Source: Planctomycetota bacterium (lineage in GTDB: Bacteria > Planctomycetota > UBA1135 > UBA2386). Taken from it: 32,650 bases of DNA. The notes below the pieces were generated by a model, which had not been told where the DNA came from, searched no databases, and saw nothing but the letters and a program-made list of their open reading frames with translations. How positions within the stretch are numbered: position 1 is the stretch's first letter; each line of letters starts with the position of its first letter. The stretch covers positions 1 through 32,650 of the forward strand of contig JADLHO010000020.1 in the NCBI GenBank assembly GCA_020848735.1, read 5' to 3'. The translations under genes and the position numbers were made by a program. Positions 17,701-25,077 of the stretch are shown here, piece by piece.

Positions 17701-17773
17701 CGCGACCCGCGCTCGCGTCCGCACGCTGAGCATCCCGGGTGTGAAGTCGCTCTCGGGCTACTGGAAGCAGTGA
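14753..17773 (+). CDS. Large lipoprotein with Ig-like domain and beta-propeller
   Basis: This is a 1006-residue lipoprotein. The N-terminus MLQVNRFVSS is followed by a hydrophobic segment and the lipobox LTAC, so the mature protein would start at the Cys and be lipid-anchored. Around residue 285 a bacterial Ig-like (Big_5-type) domain begins (PQIVPGNGATGVDPTTSIRV). A Pro/Asn/Gln-rich, low-complexity middle part follows (about 470-640). The last 350 residues carry YVTN/NHL-like propeller blades (HFLYVLDRENRQVLVLNS, LGVLAVANFSSSSVSFINID, PTKIAWQPDGESVIVIS). Such propellers usually bind ligands or partners at the cell surface. It stands alone on the plus strand and is followed by a strong hairpin. 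I cannot name a specific function, and no catalytic motif is visible. Confidence 0.85.
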   Translation: MLQVNRFVSSVAVPLGLVGATLLGLTACKGGSKGDPDNRGDFKVTLVSTGQGQIYPYRIRALDSQGSPTNQIVNIESLSVLAANTNSVNGVLPVATFPDSAVLPDGRAGNQYLHLRFSHKLEIESILSRALSNASTNSGLTTAISVLSYEPNTEQSLTLRGRGFVGGYTFVNRGGVLELVQAVRENGGAIEVLDPVGAGFPRGFSNDLELVLPHSFVFVADSDGDLDTFETFDPFNEGRLIRLRVTNAVRDSEGDFLEQELCTATSVGDDTNPPQVLGYSRLPQIVPGNGATGVDPTTSIRVAFNKPVQPADVGTYFNAANPTPQPGGLALNVTIGSRSFSVQYYADPVSFANFCEFDIRPAYNLPGSTNVEVAVTASSIHALFGPQLGQNIATNFTTGEGPGIVNAPVAPDALYVGIGGSEPGVACIDLNGFGKGTNGLDPDPITGIPRRSAQETNLPRNPNLGQPGVVPPLSVGTGTLDAGSDGPLSLVTDTRGNIRLLRAPIVGQVTDVHIGPPLDIVYNNSNINVNAGGQNQVNPVTQAGATGNTISVSPHPNPPPLVFPPPNLSRQIFGEEPTVTTSGQPPRPVVITTVPPCITSPVNLLVSGTIRDYPAHFAEGVYYGPQPAPAAPPPPPRNCPFTSRQQIGHFLYVLDRENRQVLVLNSNRFTVLQTIRLSDPVAMTMSPSLGVLAVANFSSSSVSFINIDPRSARFNTVTSEARVPDGPTKIAWQPDGESVIVISQGSNSLTVIGGADFKVKNTVTGSLNSPIDIAVTCRQVTTGNLSGVYYAYVLNETGSIAVYESGPSGVNGIGFDDMIGNADPVFRRATRVKLDYFSAQTGVYVAHVDDAGVGVVSRMELTASPRGPLPTQQNNGGFILPPTFRQKVWTITQRFGGSDPTVPGNQRLTGNSPIDVSTDEIFNSGALPNQTTNFSGTLGQSFLGHSSKGALVITPNGTAALPFQPRYLFVALGDVAAVDVFDLATRARVRTLSIPGVKSLSGYWKQ

Positions 17774-17776
17774 GCC

Positions 17777-17808
17777 GGCCGCGCGGCGCGTGAGGCGCCG
17801 CGCAGGCC
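17777..17808 (+). terminator. Strong GC hairpin after the lipoprotein gene
   Basis: GCGCGGCGC (17781-17789) and GCGCCGCGC (17795-17803) pair perfectly around the loop GTGAG. GGCC on the left (17777-17780) and GGCC on the right (17805-17808) extend the stem past a single bulged A. It begins three bases after the stop codon. There is no T-run, so it may act as a barrier or Rho-assisted terminator. Confidence 0.55.
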
Positions 17809-17859
17809 GCGGCGTCGCGCGCGTTGTGCCGCGGCGCCGCGCGGGCAGAATCTCGCGCG

Positions 17860-18564
17860 ATGCCCGAAGCCGAACTGGTCCAGCAGATGTTCGCCCGCGT
17901 GGCGAACCGCTACGACCGCGCGAATCGCCTGCTCTCCCTGGGCATCGACGTGCGCTGGCGGAAGGCCGCCATCGCCGTCGCCGGACTGCGGCCGGGCGAG
18001 CGCGCACTCGATGTGTGCTGCGGCACCGGCGACCTCGCGCTGGCGCTGCGACGGGCGGGGGCGAGCACGATCGGCACCGATTTCTGCCAGCCGATGCTGC
18101 GGCACGCGCTTCAGAAGAGCGCGGCGCTCGACCCGCAGCGGCGGCCCGAAGCCTGGCTCGCCGCGGACACGCTGGCGTTGCCCTTCGACGACGCGAGCTT
18201 CGACCTCGTGACCGTCGCGTTCGGCATCCGCAACGTCGCGGATCCCGTGGCGGGACTGCGGGAGATGGCGCGCGTCGTGCGCCCGAAGGGCCGCGTGATC
18301 GTGCTCGAGTTCTGCAAACCGCGCGTGCCGCTCGTGCGGCAGGCCTACTTCCTGTACTTCCGCCACGTGCTGCCGCGCCTCGGGCGCTGGATCTCGGGGG
18401 ATCGCGGCGGCGCCTACTCGTACCTCCCCGCCTCGGTGATGGCCTTCCCCGAGCGCGAGTCCTTCCTCGATCTCATGCGCGAAGCCGGCCTCGTCGCCGC
18501 GCGGGCGCGCTACCTCTCCCTTGGCATCGCCGCCGTCTATCGAGCCGAACGACCCGACGCCTGA
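17860..18564 (+). CDS. ubiE: Demethylmenaquinone/2-polyprenyl-benzoquinol methyltransferase
   Basis: This is a 234-residue SAM-dependent C-methyltransferase of the UbiE/MenG family, which makes menaquinone from demethylmenaquinone (and, where present, acts in ubiquinone synthesis). UbiE signatures are clear: FARVANRYDRANRLLSLGIDVRWRK near 11-35, the SAM loop DVCCGTGD at 51-58, the acidic TDFCQPML, and the family motif DLVTVAFGIRNVAD followed by LREMARVVRPKGRVIVLEF. The C-terminal FPERESFLDLMREAGL is also typical. The ATG at 17860 was chosen because it gives the normal N-terminus, though no good ribosome site precedes it. It is the first gene of a run with a CPBP protease, ubiX and ubiA, which suggests a late quinone-synthesis cluster. 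In this lineage menaquinone is the likelier product; that is inference. Confidence 0.93.
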   Translation: MPEAELVQQMFARVANRYDRANRLLSLGIDVRWRKAAIAVAGLRPGERALDVCCGTGDLALALRRAGASTIGTDFCQPMLRHALQKSAALDPQRRPEAWLAADTLALPFDDASFDLVTVAFGIRNVADPVAGLREMARVVRPKGRVIVLEFCKPRVPLVRQAYFLYFRHVLPRLGRWISGDRGGAYSYLPASVMAFPERESFLDLMREAGLVAARARYLSLGIAAVYRAERPDA

Positions 18565-19267
18565 GCTCGCGGGCTACTTCGCCGCCTCGCGCGATCCGGC
18601 GGTCGCTCTCGTGGCGGTCGTGCCGCTCTGGCTCGTCTACCAGGGACTGCGTCTCGAGCTCGCGCCCGAGGAGCGCAACGGCGCCGAGGCGCTGGTCACC
18701 GATTCGGTCGCGCTCTTCGGGCCGCGTGCGCTGCTCGTGCTCGAGCTCGTGCTGGGCGCCCTCGTGCTGCTCGCGATCGGGGTGGTCCTGCGGCGCAAGC
18801 TGCCCTGGGGACGCATCGCCGGCGTCGCCGCGATCGAAGGCTCGGTGCTCGGCTTCCTGCTCGGGCCGCTGAGCGAGGTGTTGACGCGCGTCGTCCTCGA
18901 AGGGGCACCGCTGCGCGTCGATGTCTCCGCTCCGGAGCTCGTCGGCGCGCTCGGCGCGGGGCTCTTCGAGGAGGCGGTGTTCCGCCTGCTCCTGCTCTCC
19001 CTCGCCTCGCTCCTGCTCACCCGCGCGGCGAACGCGTTCGGCCTGCCGCGGGCGACCGGGGTGGTGGCCGCCGTGTTCCTGAGCGCGCTCGTGTTCTCGT
19101 GGTTCCACCACGTCGGTCCCGCGGGGGAGCCCTTCCACGCGCCGGTGTTCGCGTTCCGCGCGATCGCGGGCGTCGTGCTCGGTGCGATCTTCGTCGTGCG
19201 TGGCTTCGCGGTGGTGGTCTATGCGCACGCGGCCTACGACGTGCACTACTTCCTCACCCATGACTGA
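18521..19267 (+). CDS. CPBP (CAAX/bacteriocin-processing type) intramembrane metalloprotease
   Basis: This is a 248-residue membrane protein with about six hydrophobic segments. The Abi/CPBP active-site motifs are present: FEEAVFR (E150, E151, R155), FSWFHH (192-197) and HAAYD (236-240). Such glutamate-type intramembrane proteases cut membrane or prenylated peptides, and most bacterial members have no known substrate. The best start is TTG at 18521, 44 bases inside ubiE; no ATG occurs in this frame before the first membrane segment, and a GTG near 18611 is the alternative. Its last 8 bases overlap ubiX. The position inside a quinone cluster is curious, but a link to prenyl chemistry is only speculation. 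Confidence 0.82.
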   Translation: MASPPSIEPNDPTPELAGYFAASRDPAVALVAVVPLWLVYQGLRLELAPEERNGAEALVTDSVALFGPRALLVLELVLGALVLLAIGVVLRRKLPWGRIAGVAAIEGSVLGFLLGPLSEVLTRVVLEGAPLRVDVSAPELVGALGAGLFEEAVFRLLLLSLASLLLTRAANAFGLPRATGVVAAVFLSALVFSWFHHVGPAGEPFHAPVFAFRAIAGVVLGAIFVVRGFAVVVYAHAAYDVHYFLTHD

Positions 19268-19922
19268 GTCGCTCTCGCGCTCCGCCGACGGGCGCCGCTT
19301 CGTGCTCGGCATGACCGGAGGTTCCGGTGCGGCCTACGGCCTGCGGCTCCTCGAGGTCCTGCTCCACGCGGGGGCACGCGTGCAGCTCATCGCGAGCGAC
19401 GCCGCGCGCCGGGTGCTGCGCCACGAGGTGGGTCTCGACCTCGCCCCGGGCGAAGCCGGACTGATGGCGCTCGCGGCGGAGGACCTGCGGGCGGGGCTCG
19501 AGGTGCACGCGAATGCGGCGGTCGAGTCGTCGCCGGCGAGCGGCAGTGCGGCCATCGATGGCGTCGTCGTCTGCCCCTGCAGCATGGGCACGCTGGCGCG
19601 GGTGGCGCACGGCTTCAGCAGCAACCTCATCGAGCGCGCCGCCGACGTCGCGTTGAAGGAGCGTCGCCGACTGATCGTGGTGCCGCGCGAGACGCCCCTC
19701 TCGATGATCCACCTGCGCAACCTGCTCCTGCTCGCGGAGGCCGGCGCGGTGGTCCTGCCGGCGATGCCCGGCTTCTACCATCGTCCGCAGCGCGTGGCCG
19801 AGCTCGTCGACTTCGTCGTCGCGCGCATCCTCGACCAGCTCGGCGTCGCGCACGAGCTCGTCGCGCGTTGGCAGACACCGAAGCCGGCGGCGAATCCCTG
19901 GCACGAGGGGGAGGAGCCATGA
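19260..19922 (+). CDS. ubiX: Flavin prenyltransferase UbiX
   Basis: This is a 220-residue flavoprotein that attaches a dimethylallyl group to FMN, making the prenyl-FMN cofactor needed by UbiD-type decarboxylases. Family features include the N-terminal GMTGGSGAAYGLRLLEVL (Rossmann-like FMN site), the VVVCPCSMGTLARVAHGFSSNLIERAAD segment, LIVVPRETPLSMIHLRNLL and the end PAMPGFYHRPQ. The ATG at 19260 lies inside the end of the preceding protease gene, and its stop overlaps the ubiA start as ATGA, so the three are translationally linked. The partner UbiD-like decarboxylase is not in the window. With a UbiA of MqnP type next to it, a role in the futalosine route to menaquinone is reasonable. Confidence 0.94.
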   Translation: MTESLSRSADGRRFVLGMTGGSGAAYGLRLLEVLLHAGARVQLIASDAARRVLRHEVGLDLAPGEAGLMALAAEDLRAGLEVHANAAVESSPASGSAAIDGVVVCPCSMGTLARVAHGFSSNLIERAADVALKERRRLIVVPRETPLSMIHLRNLLLLAEAGAVVLPAMPGFYHRPQRVAELVDFVVARILDQLGVAHELVARWQTPKPAANPWHEGEEP

Positions 19923-20803
19923 CGGACGGCACCGCTCCGGCGCGCGCACCGCTCGCGGACTGGCTCGCGCTGATCCGCTTCTCGCACACGGTCTTCGCGC
20001 TGCCCTTCGCGTTGCTCGCGCTCTTCGTCGCGACCGACGGGCGTCCGCCGCTCCGCGTGCTCGTGCTCTGCGTGCTCGCGATGGTCGCGGCCCGCACCGC
20101 GGCGATGGCCTACAACCGGTGGCTCGACCGCGCGATCGATGCACGCAATCCGCGGACGCGGAACCGCGAGATCCCGCGCGGTGCGATCGCGCCGCGCCAG
20201 GCGCTCGCGCTCGCGCTCATCGCGGGCGCGGGCTTCGTCGTCGTCGCCGCCTGGCTCGCACCGATCTGCGGCTGGCTCGCGCTGCCGACCCTGGCCCTGC
20301 TCTTCGGCTACAGCCACGCGAAGCGCTTCACCGCGAGCTGCCATCTCTGGCTCGGGGCCGCGCTCGGCCTCGCGCCGGCTGCCGCCTGGCTCGCCGCGCA
20401 CGGCGCGATCGAGCCGACCCTCGTCGCCGCGCTGGTGCTCGGTCTCGGCGTGATGCTGTGGGTCGCGGGCTTCGACATCCTCTACGCGTGCCAGGACGCG
20501 GACTTCGATCGCCGTGAAGGGCTCCACTCCTGGCCCGCGCGGCTCGGCATCCCCAATGCCCTCCGGCTCGCCCGCGCCCTGCACGCCGCGGCGGCGTTGG
20601 GCTTCCTCGCGTTCGGCTTCGTCGCGGCGCTCGGTTGGATCTGGTTCGTCGGGGTCCTGCTCGCGAGTGGCCTGCTCGCGCTCCAGCACCGCATCGTGAA
20701 GGCCGACGACCTCTCGCGGGTCAACCTCGCCTTCTTCACGTTGAACGGCGTCGTCGGGCTCTGGATGCTCGCCGTCGGTCTCCTCGACCTCTGGCTCCTC
20801 TGA
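19919..20803 (+). CDS. ubiA: UbiA-family prenyltransferase (MqnP-like)
   Basis: This is a 294-residue integral membrane protein with about eight to nine hydrophobic segments that transfers a polyprenyl chain to an aromatic ring in quinone synthesis. The first Asp-rich motif is NRWLDRAIDARNPRTRNREIP (N66, D70, D74) and the second is YACQDADFDRREGLHSWPARLG (about 189-210). Together they bind Mg-diphosphate. The second motif, with its REGLHS and PARLG continuation, resembles the putative 4-hydroxybenzoate/MqnP subgroup used in the futalosine pathway rather than E. coli UbiA; that is from memory. The ATG overlaps the ubiX stop (ATGA). holA begins 10 bases downstream, so the operon likely continues. 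Confidence 0.92.
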   Translation: MTDGTAPARAPLADWLALIRFSHTVFALPFALLALFVATDGRPPLRVLVLCVLAMVAARTAAMAYNRWLDRAIDARNPRTRNREIPRGAIAPRQALALALIAGAGFVVVAAWLAPICGWLALPTLALLFGYSHAKRFTASCHLWLGAALGLAPAAAWLAAHGAIEPTLVAALVLGLGVMLWVAGFDILYACQDADFDRREGLHSWPARLGIPNALRLARALHAAAALGFLAFGFVAALGWIWFVGVLLASGLLALQHRIVKADDLSRVNLAFFTLNGVVGLWMLAVGLLDLWLL

Positions 20804-20813
20804 ACCGTCTGCC

Positions 20814-21899
20814 ATGGCCGTCCCCAATCCCGAGAAGGAACTCGAGCGCCTGCAGAAGCGGTTGGCCGAGGGACTGCCGCGCTTCGTCCTGCTGACCGGA
20901 CCGGCGGGCTTCTTCCGCGGCGAGGCCTTCGAGCTGCTGCTGGCCGCGGTGCCGAAGGACGTCGACCTGCGGCGCATCGACGGTCAGGAGGAGAGCGACG
21001 GCCGCGAGCTGCAGGACCTGCGCGGAGCCACGTTGTTCGGCGCGGGCACGGCGGTCGCCGTGCGCCGCGGGGATGCCTGGCTCTCACGGCGCGGCGCGGA
21101 GCTCGTCGAGGTCCTGCCGAAGATCAAGGCCGGCTGCGCGCTCCTCGTCGAGGCGACGAAGCTCGACGGGCGCACGAAGCTCGCGAAGACGCTCGGTGCG
21201 GCCGGCGAGCACTTCGAGTTCCGCGAGCTGTACGCGGAGCCCTTCGATCGCTCGCGCAGCCCGCTCGACGCCGAGCTCGTGCAGTGGGTCGTCGCACGCG
21301 GTCGCAAGCTCGGCGCGCGGCTCAGTCCCGATGCCGCGTTCCTCGTCGTGTCGAGCGTCGGCAAGGAGCCCGCCGAACTGGTCGCCGAGCTGAAGCGGCT
21401 CGCCGCCGAGCTGCCGGCCGGGAAGACCGCGGGGCCCGACGCGCTGCGCGGCAAGCTCACCGTCTCGTTCGAGTCCACGCCCTTCGAGTTCGCCGACGCC
21501 ATGCTCGCGGGAGATCGGCGCCGCGCGATGCGCTCGCTCGAGGCGATGTTCGAGCGCGGCGTGAAGGGTCGCGACGGCGCGGCGGTCGATGCCGGCGGCG
21601 TCTTCCCCTTCACGGCGAGCTGGCTCTGGACCGCGATGTCGAACGCGCATGCCGGTCGCGCGCTGCTCGAGTCCGGCGTGCGACTCGACGAGATCCCCGG
21701 CCGCGTGGGCGTGCGCACGTTCGTCGATCGCTACCGCGCGCAGGTGGAGAAGAACGACGAGGCGCAGCTGCGCCACGCGTTGCTGTGCCTGCTCGACGCA
21801 CAACGCGAGCTGCGGACGAGCGGCGAGGAGCCGCAGGCGATCCTCGAGCGCTTCGTCGCGCGGTGCTTCGCGCGGCGCGCGCAGGGGGCGGGCCCGTGA
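20814..21899 (+). CDS. holA: DNA polymerase III subunit delta
   Basis: This is a 361-residue clamp-loader subunit that opens the beta sliding clamp. The N-terminal domain follows the HolA pattern: FVLLTGPAGFFRGEAFELLL, then a small acidic section and LRGATLFGAGTAVAVRRGDAWL, then CALLVEATKLDGRTKLAKTL. Walker motifs are degenerate, as expected for delta. The middle (about 145-215) is the lid domain with LSPDAAFLVVSSVGKEPAELVAELKRLA. The collar domain closes the protein with FEFADAMLAGDRRRAMRSLEAMFERG. The length is close to the usual 340 or so. Its stop overlaps the GTG start of mutL by four bases (GTGA). Confidence 0.88.
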   Translation: MAVPNPEKELERLQKRLAEGLPRFVLLTGPAGFFRGEAFELLLAAVPKDVDLRRIDGQEESDGRELQDLRGATLFGAGTAVAVRRGDAWLSRRGAELVEVLPKIKAGCALLVEATKLDGRTKLAKTLGAAGEHFEFRELYAEPFDRSRSPLDAELVQWVVARGRKLGARLSPDAAFLVVSSVGKEPAELVAELKRLAAELPAGKTAGPDALRGKLTVSFESTPFEFADAMLAGDRRRAMRSLEAMFERGVKGRDGAAVDAGGVFPFTASWLWTAMSNAHAGRALLESGVRLDEIPGRVGVRTFVDRYRAQVEKNDEAQLRHALLCLLDAQRELRTSGEEPQAILERFVARCFARRAQGAGP

Positions 21900-23734
21900 G
21901 CGCGGCGGACGCCGACGCCGGCTCGATCCGGGTCCTGCCTCCGGAGGTCGTCAACCAGATCGCCGCGGGCGAGGTGGTCGAACGGCCGTTCTCCGTCGTG
22001 AAGGAGCTCGTCGAGAACAGCCTCGACGCGGGGGCGACGCGCATCGTCGTCGAACTCGTGGACGGGGGACGCGCGTGCATCCGGGTGATCGACGACGGTG
22101 CGGGCTTCGCACCGCGCGACCTCGAACTCGCCTTCGTCAGCCACGCGACGAGCAAGCTCGCCGTGCTCGCCGACCTCGACCACATCGGCAGCCTCGGCTT
22201 TCGCGGCGAGGCACTGGCCTCGATCGGTTCCGTGTCGCGGGCGCTCATCCGCTCGCGGCGACGCGGCGCGAGCGGTGGTCACGAGATCGCGGTCGAGGGT
22301 GGCGCGATCGGCGAACCGCGACCCTGTGCCTCGCCGCTCGGCAGCACGATCGAGGTGCGCGACCTCTTCTACAACACGCCGGCGCGGCGCCGTTTCCTGC
22401 GGAGCACGGACGCCGAACGCGCGCGCATCGAGGAGCTGCTCGCGCGGCTCTCGGTTCCGCGGCTCGACGTCGACTTCACGCTGATCGCGGACGGCAAGGA
22501 GCGTCTCCGCCTGCCGGCCGGTGAATCGTTGCTCGAGCGCGTCGCGCGCGCGTTCGGCGCGCGCATCGCCGAGCACTGCACGCCCGTCGATCTGCGTTGG
22601 GACGAGTACCACGTCCACGGCCTCATCGGCTCGCCGGATCTCTCGCGGCGCGATGCGGCGCTCAGCCTGCTCTGGATCAACGGGCGTCTCACGCGCGACC
22701 GGGGCGCCGTGCACGCGATCCGCGAGGCCTACCGCGCCTTCTCGATGCACGGCGCGCAGCCGACGTACTTCCTGCTGCTCGCCATGCCGCCGTCGGAACT
22801 CGACGTGAACGTGCACCCGAGCAAGGCCGAGGTCCGGTTCCTCGAGGCGCGCCGCGCGTGCGGCATCCTGAACGAGGCCGCGAAGCTCGGACTGCGCTCG
22901 CACGGGCAGGTGGCCGCAGGCGCCGGCGCGGTGGGAGTGGCCGAGGACAAGCCGCGGGCCGTGACGGGCTTCCCCGAGCTCCCGCGCGATCTCTTCGCGA
23001 GGACGCCGCTGCCCTCACCGCCGCCGCCGCCGTCACGCGCGTCCGTCGTGGTGACCGGTGCGAGCGAGCGCGTCGCGCCGGACGCGGTGAGCGCCGCCCC
23101 GCTCGGGACCGCGGCGGCGCGCGAGAATCCGTTCGCGACGCTGGGCGAGCGGCCGCGCTTCCTGCAGGTGCACGAGCTCTACCTCGTGCTCGAAGGGGAA
23201 GACGGCCTCGTCGTCGTCGATCAGCACGCCTTGCACGAACGCGTGCTCTACGAGCGCCTCCTGCGGCGGCACGACGCGCGCGCGTCGGCGCCGGTCCAGC
23301 GCCTGCTCGTCCCCGAACCGCTCGAGCTCTCGCCGTCCGACAAGGACTGGCTGCTCGAACACCGGGACGCGCTCGCCTCCGAGGGCCTGCTCCTCGACGA
23401 CTTCGGCGGCCGCAGCATCGCGGTCCACGGGATCCCCGCGGTGTTGCGCGGCGCCTCGCCGCAGCGCCTGATCGAGAGCCTGCTGCGCGGCGGCGGTGAC
23501 AGCGCAGCCCGACCGCGTCTGCGCGAGGCGGTGGTCGAGCGCTTCCACTCGATGGCCTGCCGCGCGGCGGTCATGTCCGGCGACCGTCTGAGCGAGGCGG
23601 AGATCGCCGCGCTGCTCGTCGAGGCGTCGGGCCTCGAGCATCCCCACAACTGCCCGCACGGACGGCCGACGGTGCTGCGCTTCTCGACGACGGAACTCGA
23701 ACGCTTCTTCAAGCGCCGCGGCGGCGCGTGCTGA
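21896..23734 (+). CDS. mutL: DNA mismatch repair protein MutL (endonuclease type)
   Basis: This is a 612-residue protein. The GHKL ATPase half has ELVENSLDAGA (37-47), IDDGAGF (65-71), SHATSKL (82-88) and SLGFRGEALASIGS (99-112). A short Pro/Ala-rich linker (about 360-405) leads to the C-terminal dimerisation domain. That domain carries the metal-dependent nicking motif DQHALHERVLYE (about 442-453), plus CRAAVMSGD and CPHGRPTVLRF, so this MutL should nick the daughter strand itself and need no MutH. The start is GTG 21896, overlapping holA; it gives a normal N-terminus IRVLPPEVVNQIAAGEVVERP. No mutS is present in the window. Confidence 0.96.
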   Translation: MSAADADAGSIRVLPPEVVNQIAAGEVVERPFSVVKELVENSLDAGATRIVVELVDGGRACIRVIDDGAGFAPRDLELAFVSHATSKLAVLADLDHIGSLGFRGEALASIGSVSRALIRSRRRGASGGHEIAVEGGAIGEPRPCASPLGSTIEVRDLFYNTPARRRFLRSTDAERARIEELLARLSVPRLDVDFTLIADGKERLRLPAGESLLERVARAFGARIAEHCTPVDLRWDEYHVHGLIGSPDLSRRDAALSLLWINGRLTRDRGAVHAIREAYRAFSMHGAQPTYFLLLAMPPSELDVNVHPSKAEVRFLEARRACGILNEAAKLGLRSHGQVAAGAGAVGVAEDKPRAVTGFPELPRDLFARTPLPSPPPPPSRASVVVTGASERVAPDAVSAAPLGTAAARENPFATLGERPRFLQVHELYLVLEGEDGLVVVDQHALHERVLYERLLRRHDARASAPVQRLLVPEPLELSPSDKDWLLEHRDALASEGLLLDDFGGRSIAVHGIPAVLRGASPQRLIESLLRGGGDSAARPRLREAVVERFHSMACRAAVMSGDRLSEAEIAALLVEASGLEHPHNCPHGRPTVLRFSTTELERFFKRRGGAC

Positions 23735-23736
23735 GC

Positions 23737-23774
23737 GTCACGCGAGGTTTGTCACGCGAGGTTTGTCACGTGAC
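23737..23774. repeat. 14-bp tandem repeat with palindromic end
   Basis: GTCACGCGAGGTTT occurs twice in tandem (23737-23750 and 23751-23764), followed by a partial third copy that becomes the palindrome GTCACGTGAC (23765-23774). It fills the 45-base gap between the convergent ends of mutL and infA. It might be a protein-binding site or a slippage remnant; no terminator hairpin is obvious. Confidence 0.7.
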
Positions 23775-23779
23775 GAGGG

Positions 23780-23995
23780 TCAGTTGCGGTAGGTGATCCG
23801 CCCGCGCGTCAGGTCGTACGGGGACACCTCGATGGTCACCGTGTCGCCGGGCAGGATGCGGATGAAGTGCTTCCGCATCTTGCCGGAGACGTGCGCGAGC
23901 ACGATGTGGCCGCTCTCGAGCTCGACGCGGAACCGCGCTCCGGAGAGCGCCTCGACAACCTTGCCGGAGAGCGTGATCGCTTCTTCTTTCGCCAA
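23780..23995 (-). CDS. infA: Translation initiation factor IF-1
   Basis: This is a 71-residue S1/OB-fold protein that occupies the ribosomal A site during initiation. The sequence is near-canonical: [65 protein letters not shown]. The start is TTG at 23995. A perfect GGAGG lies 9 bases upstream and there is no in-frame ATG close by, so the TTG is very likely real. Initiation at UUG is sensitive to initiation factors, so feedback on IF-1 level is possible, as for infC in enteric bacteria; that is speculation. It lies on the opposite strand to mutL and downstream of the LolA-like gene. Confidence 0.95.
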   Translation of the reverse strand: MAKEEAITLSGKVVEALSGARFRVELESGHIVLAHVSGKMRKHFIRILPGDTVTIEVSPYDLTRGRITYRN

Positions 23996-24011
23996 ACGGT
24001 GGAACCTCCGA

Positions 24012-24016
24012 CGGGC
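24012..24016 (-). promoter_or_regulatory. infA ribosome binding site
   Basis: Read on the minus strand, (C)GGAGG(T) lies just before TTCCACCGT and the TTG start codon. It is one of the few consensus Shine-Dalgarno sites in the window and decides the infA start. Confidence 0.75.
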
Positions 24017-24099
24017 TCGCGCCGCGGAGAAGGGCCGTGGCTGCGAACGCGAGGCGAGGATGCTGCCACGCGGCACGGCGCAGGGCAAGGAAGCGATCC

Positions 24100-24124
24100 G
24101 AGCGGCGCCGTGAGGGCGGCGCTC
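24100..24124 (-). terminator. Hairpin after the LolA-like gene
   Basis: GAGCG and CGCTC, then CGCC and GGCG, pair around the loop GTGAG with one G-G mismatch. It starts 4 bases past the stop of the LolA-like gene in its direction of transcription. There is no U-run. A terminator separating it from infA is plausible. Confidence 0.4.
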
Positions 24125-24128
24125 CTCT

Positions 24129-25034
24129 TCAGCCCGGCCGGCGCACGGTGGCCGGCGTGACCGCGTCCGGTGCGAGGTCGATGGCGCGGATCCCGACCCG
24201 CGCCTGGCGCTCGCGGTTGCGGTAGAGGAAGAGCTCGCGGGGCAACACCAGGCCGTCGTGTTCGACCATGTCGCGCAGCACGACGCCTTCTCTCGGACCG
24301 CTCGCGGCGCCGGCCGGATCGAGGGGCTGGGACTCGATCGCGTGCAGCAGCCCGGTCTTCGCGTCGATCGTGACCTGCAGCTCCGCCGGCGCGGTGGTCG
24401 CACCGTCGGGGCCCGGCGTGTGCAGGGGGAATTCGGCGACGCGGCCGCGCACGACCCAGACCTCGGCGTGGTCCTTCTCGTTGAGCTTGAACCGCGAACG
24501 GAGCGGCGCCGACGGCGACTCGAGCCGCGCGAGCACGGCCGCGGGGTCGAGGAGGCGGAGGAGCTGCCGGGCGATGCCGAGATCGCGCTTCACGTGGGCG
24601 CGGTCGGTCGCATGGGTCTTCCCCTGCAGCCGATTGAGCTGCTTGCCGACGAGGCTCCACGCGCCGTTCTCGTCGAAGCCCTTCTCGAGGGTCTGACCCG
24701 GTTCCTCGACGCGGTAGCGGAGGAACCCGGGCTCGAGGTAGGTCACGTCGAGGTCGACCTCGACGCTGTCCTCCTGGACGCGCGCCGGCGTGTAGCGCAG
24801 CGTCGCGTGGAAGCGGTCGAGCGGCCGCCCGGCGGCCGTGGGTCGATGCGCCGCGCGGACCTGGTCGAGGAGCGCTTCGAACGTGATCGCGTCGACCGGG
24901 CGCGGGGTCGCGTCGGGCGGGCGAGTCGGGGCGGTGGCCGGCTCGTCCTGCGCGGCGCAGGGCGGCAGGCCGAGCGCGGCGAGCGCGAGGCAGGGCAGGA
25001 GCCGTTGCCTCGCACGGAACGCGGAGTCGTTCAT
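24129..25034 (-). CDS. Exported LolA/outer-membrane-lipoprotein-sorting-like protein
   Basis: This is a 301-residue protein. The ATG at 25034 gives a signal peptide with [17 protein letters not shown] and likely cleavage at PPCAA/QDE. The mature part reads like the LolA/LppX-type open beta-barrel: [42 protein letters not shown], then [19 protein letters not shown]. Such proteins carry lipids or lipoproteins across the periplasm, or sense them. The closest assignment is a general lipoprotein-sorting-like protein of unknown cargo, since I could not find strict LolA residues. It is divergent from the M16 peptidase gene with only 43 bases between the starts. Confidence 0.7.
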   Translation of the reverse strand: MNDSAFRARQRLLPCLALAALGLPPCAAQDEPATAPTRPPDATPRPVDAITFEALLDQVRAAHRPTAAGRPLDRFHATLRYTPARVQEDSVEVDLDVTYLEPGFLRYRVEEPGQTLEKGFDENGAWSLVGKQLNRLQGKTHATDRAHVKRDLGIARQLLRLLDPAAVLARLESPSAPLRSRFKLNEKDHAEVWVVRGRVAEFPLHTPGPDGATTAPAELQVTIDAKTGLLHAIESQPLDPAGAASGPREGVVLRDMVEHDGLVLPRELFLYRNRERQARVGIRAIDLAPDAVTPATVRRPG

Positions 25035-25077
25035 CGCGCGGACGATAGCGCGCGGCTTCAATCCCGGCGCGCATCCC

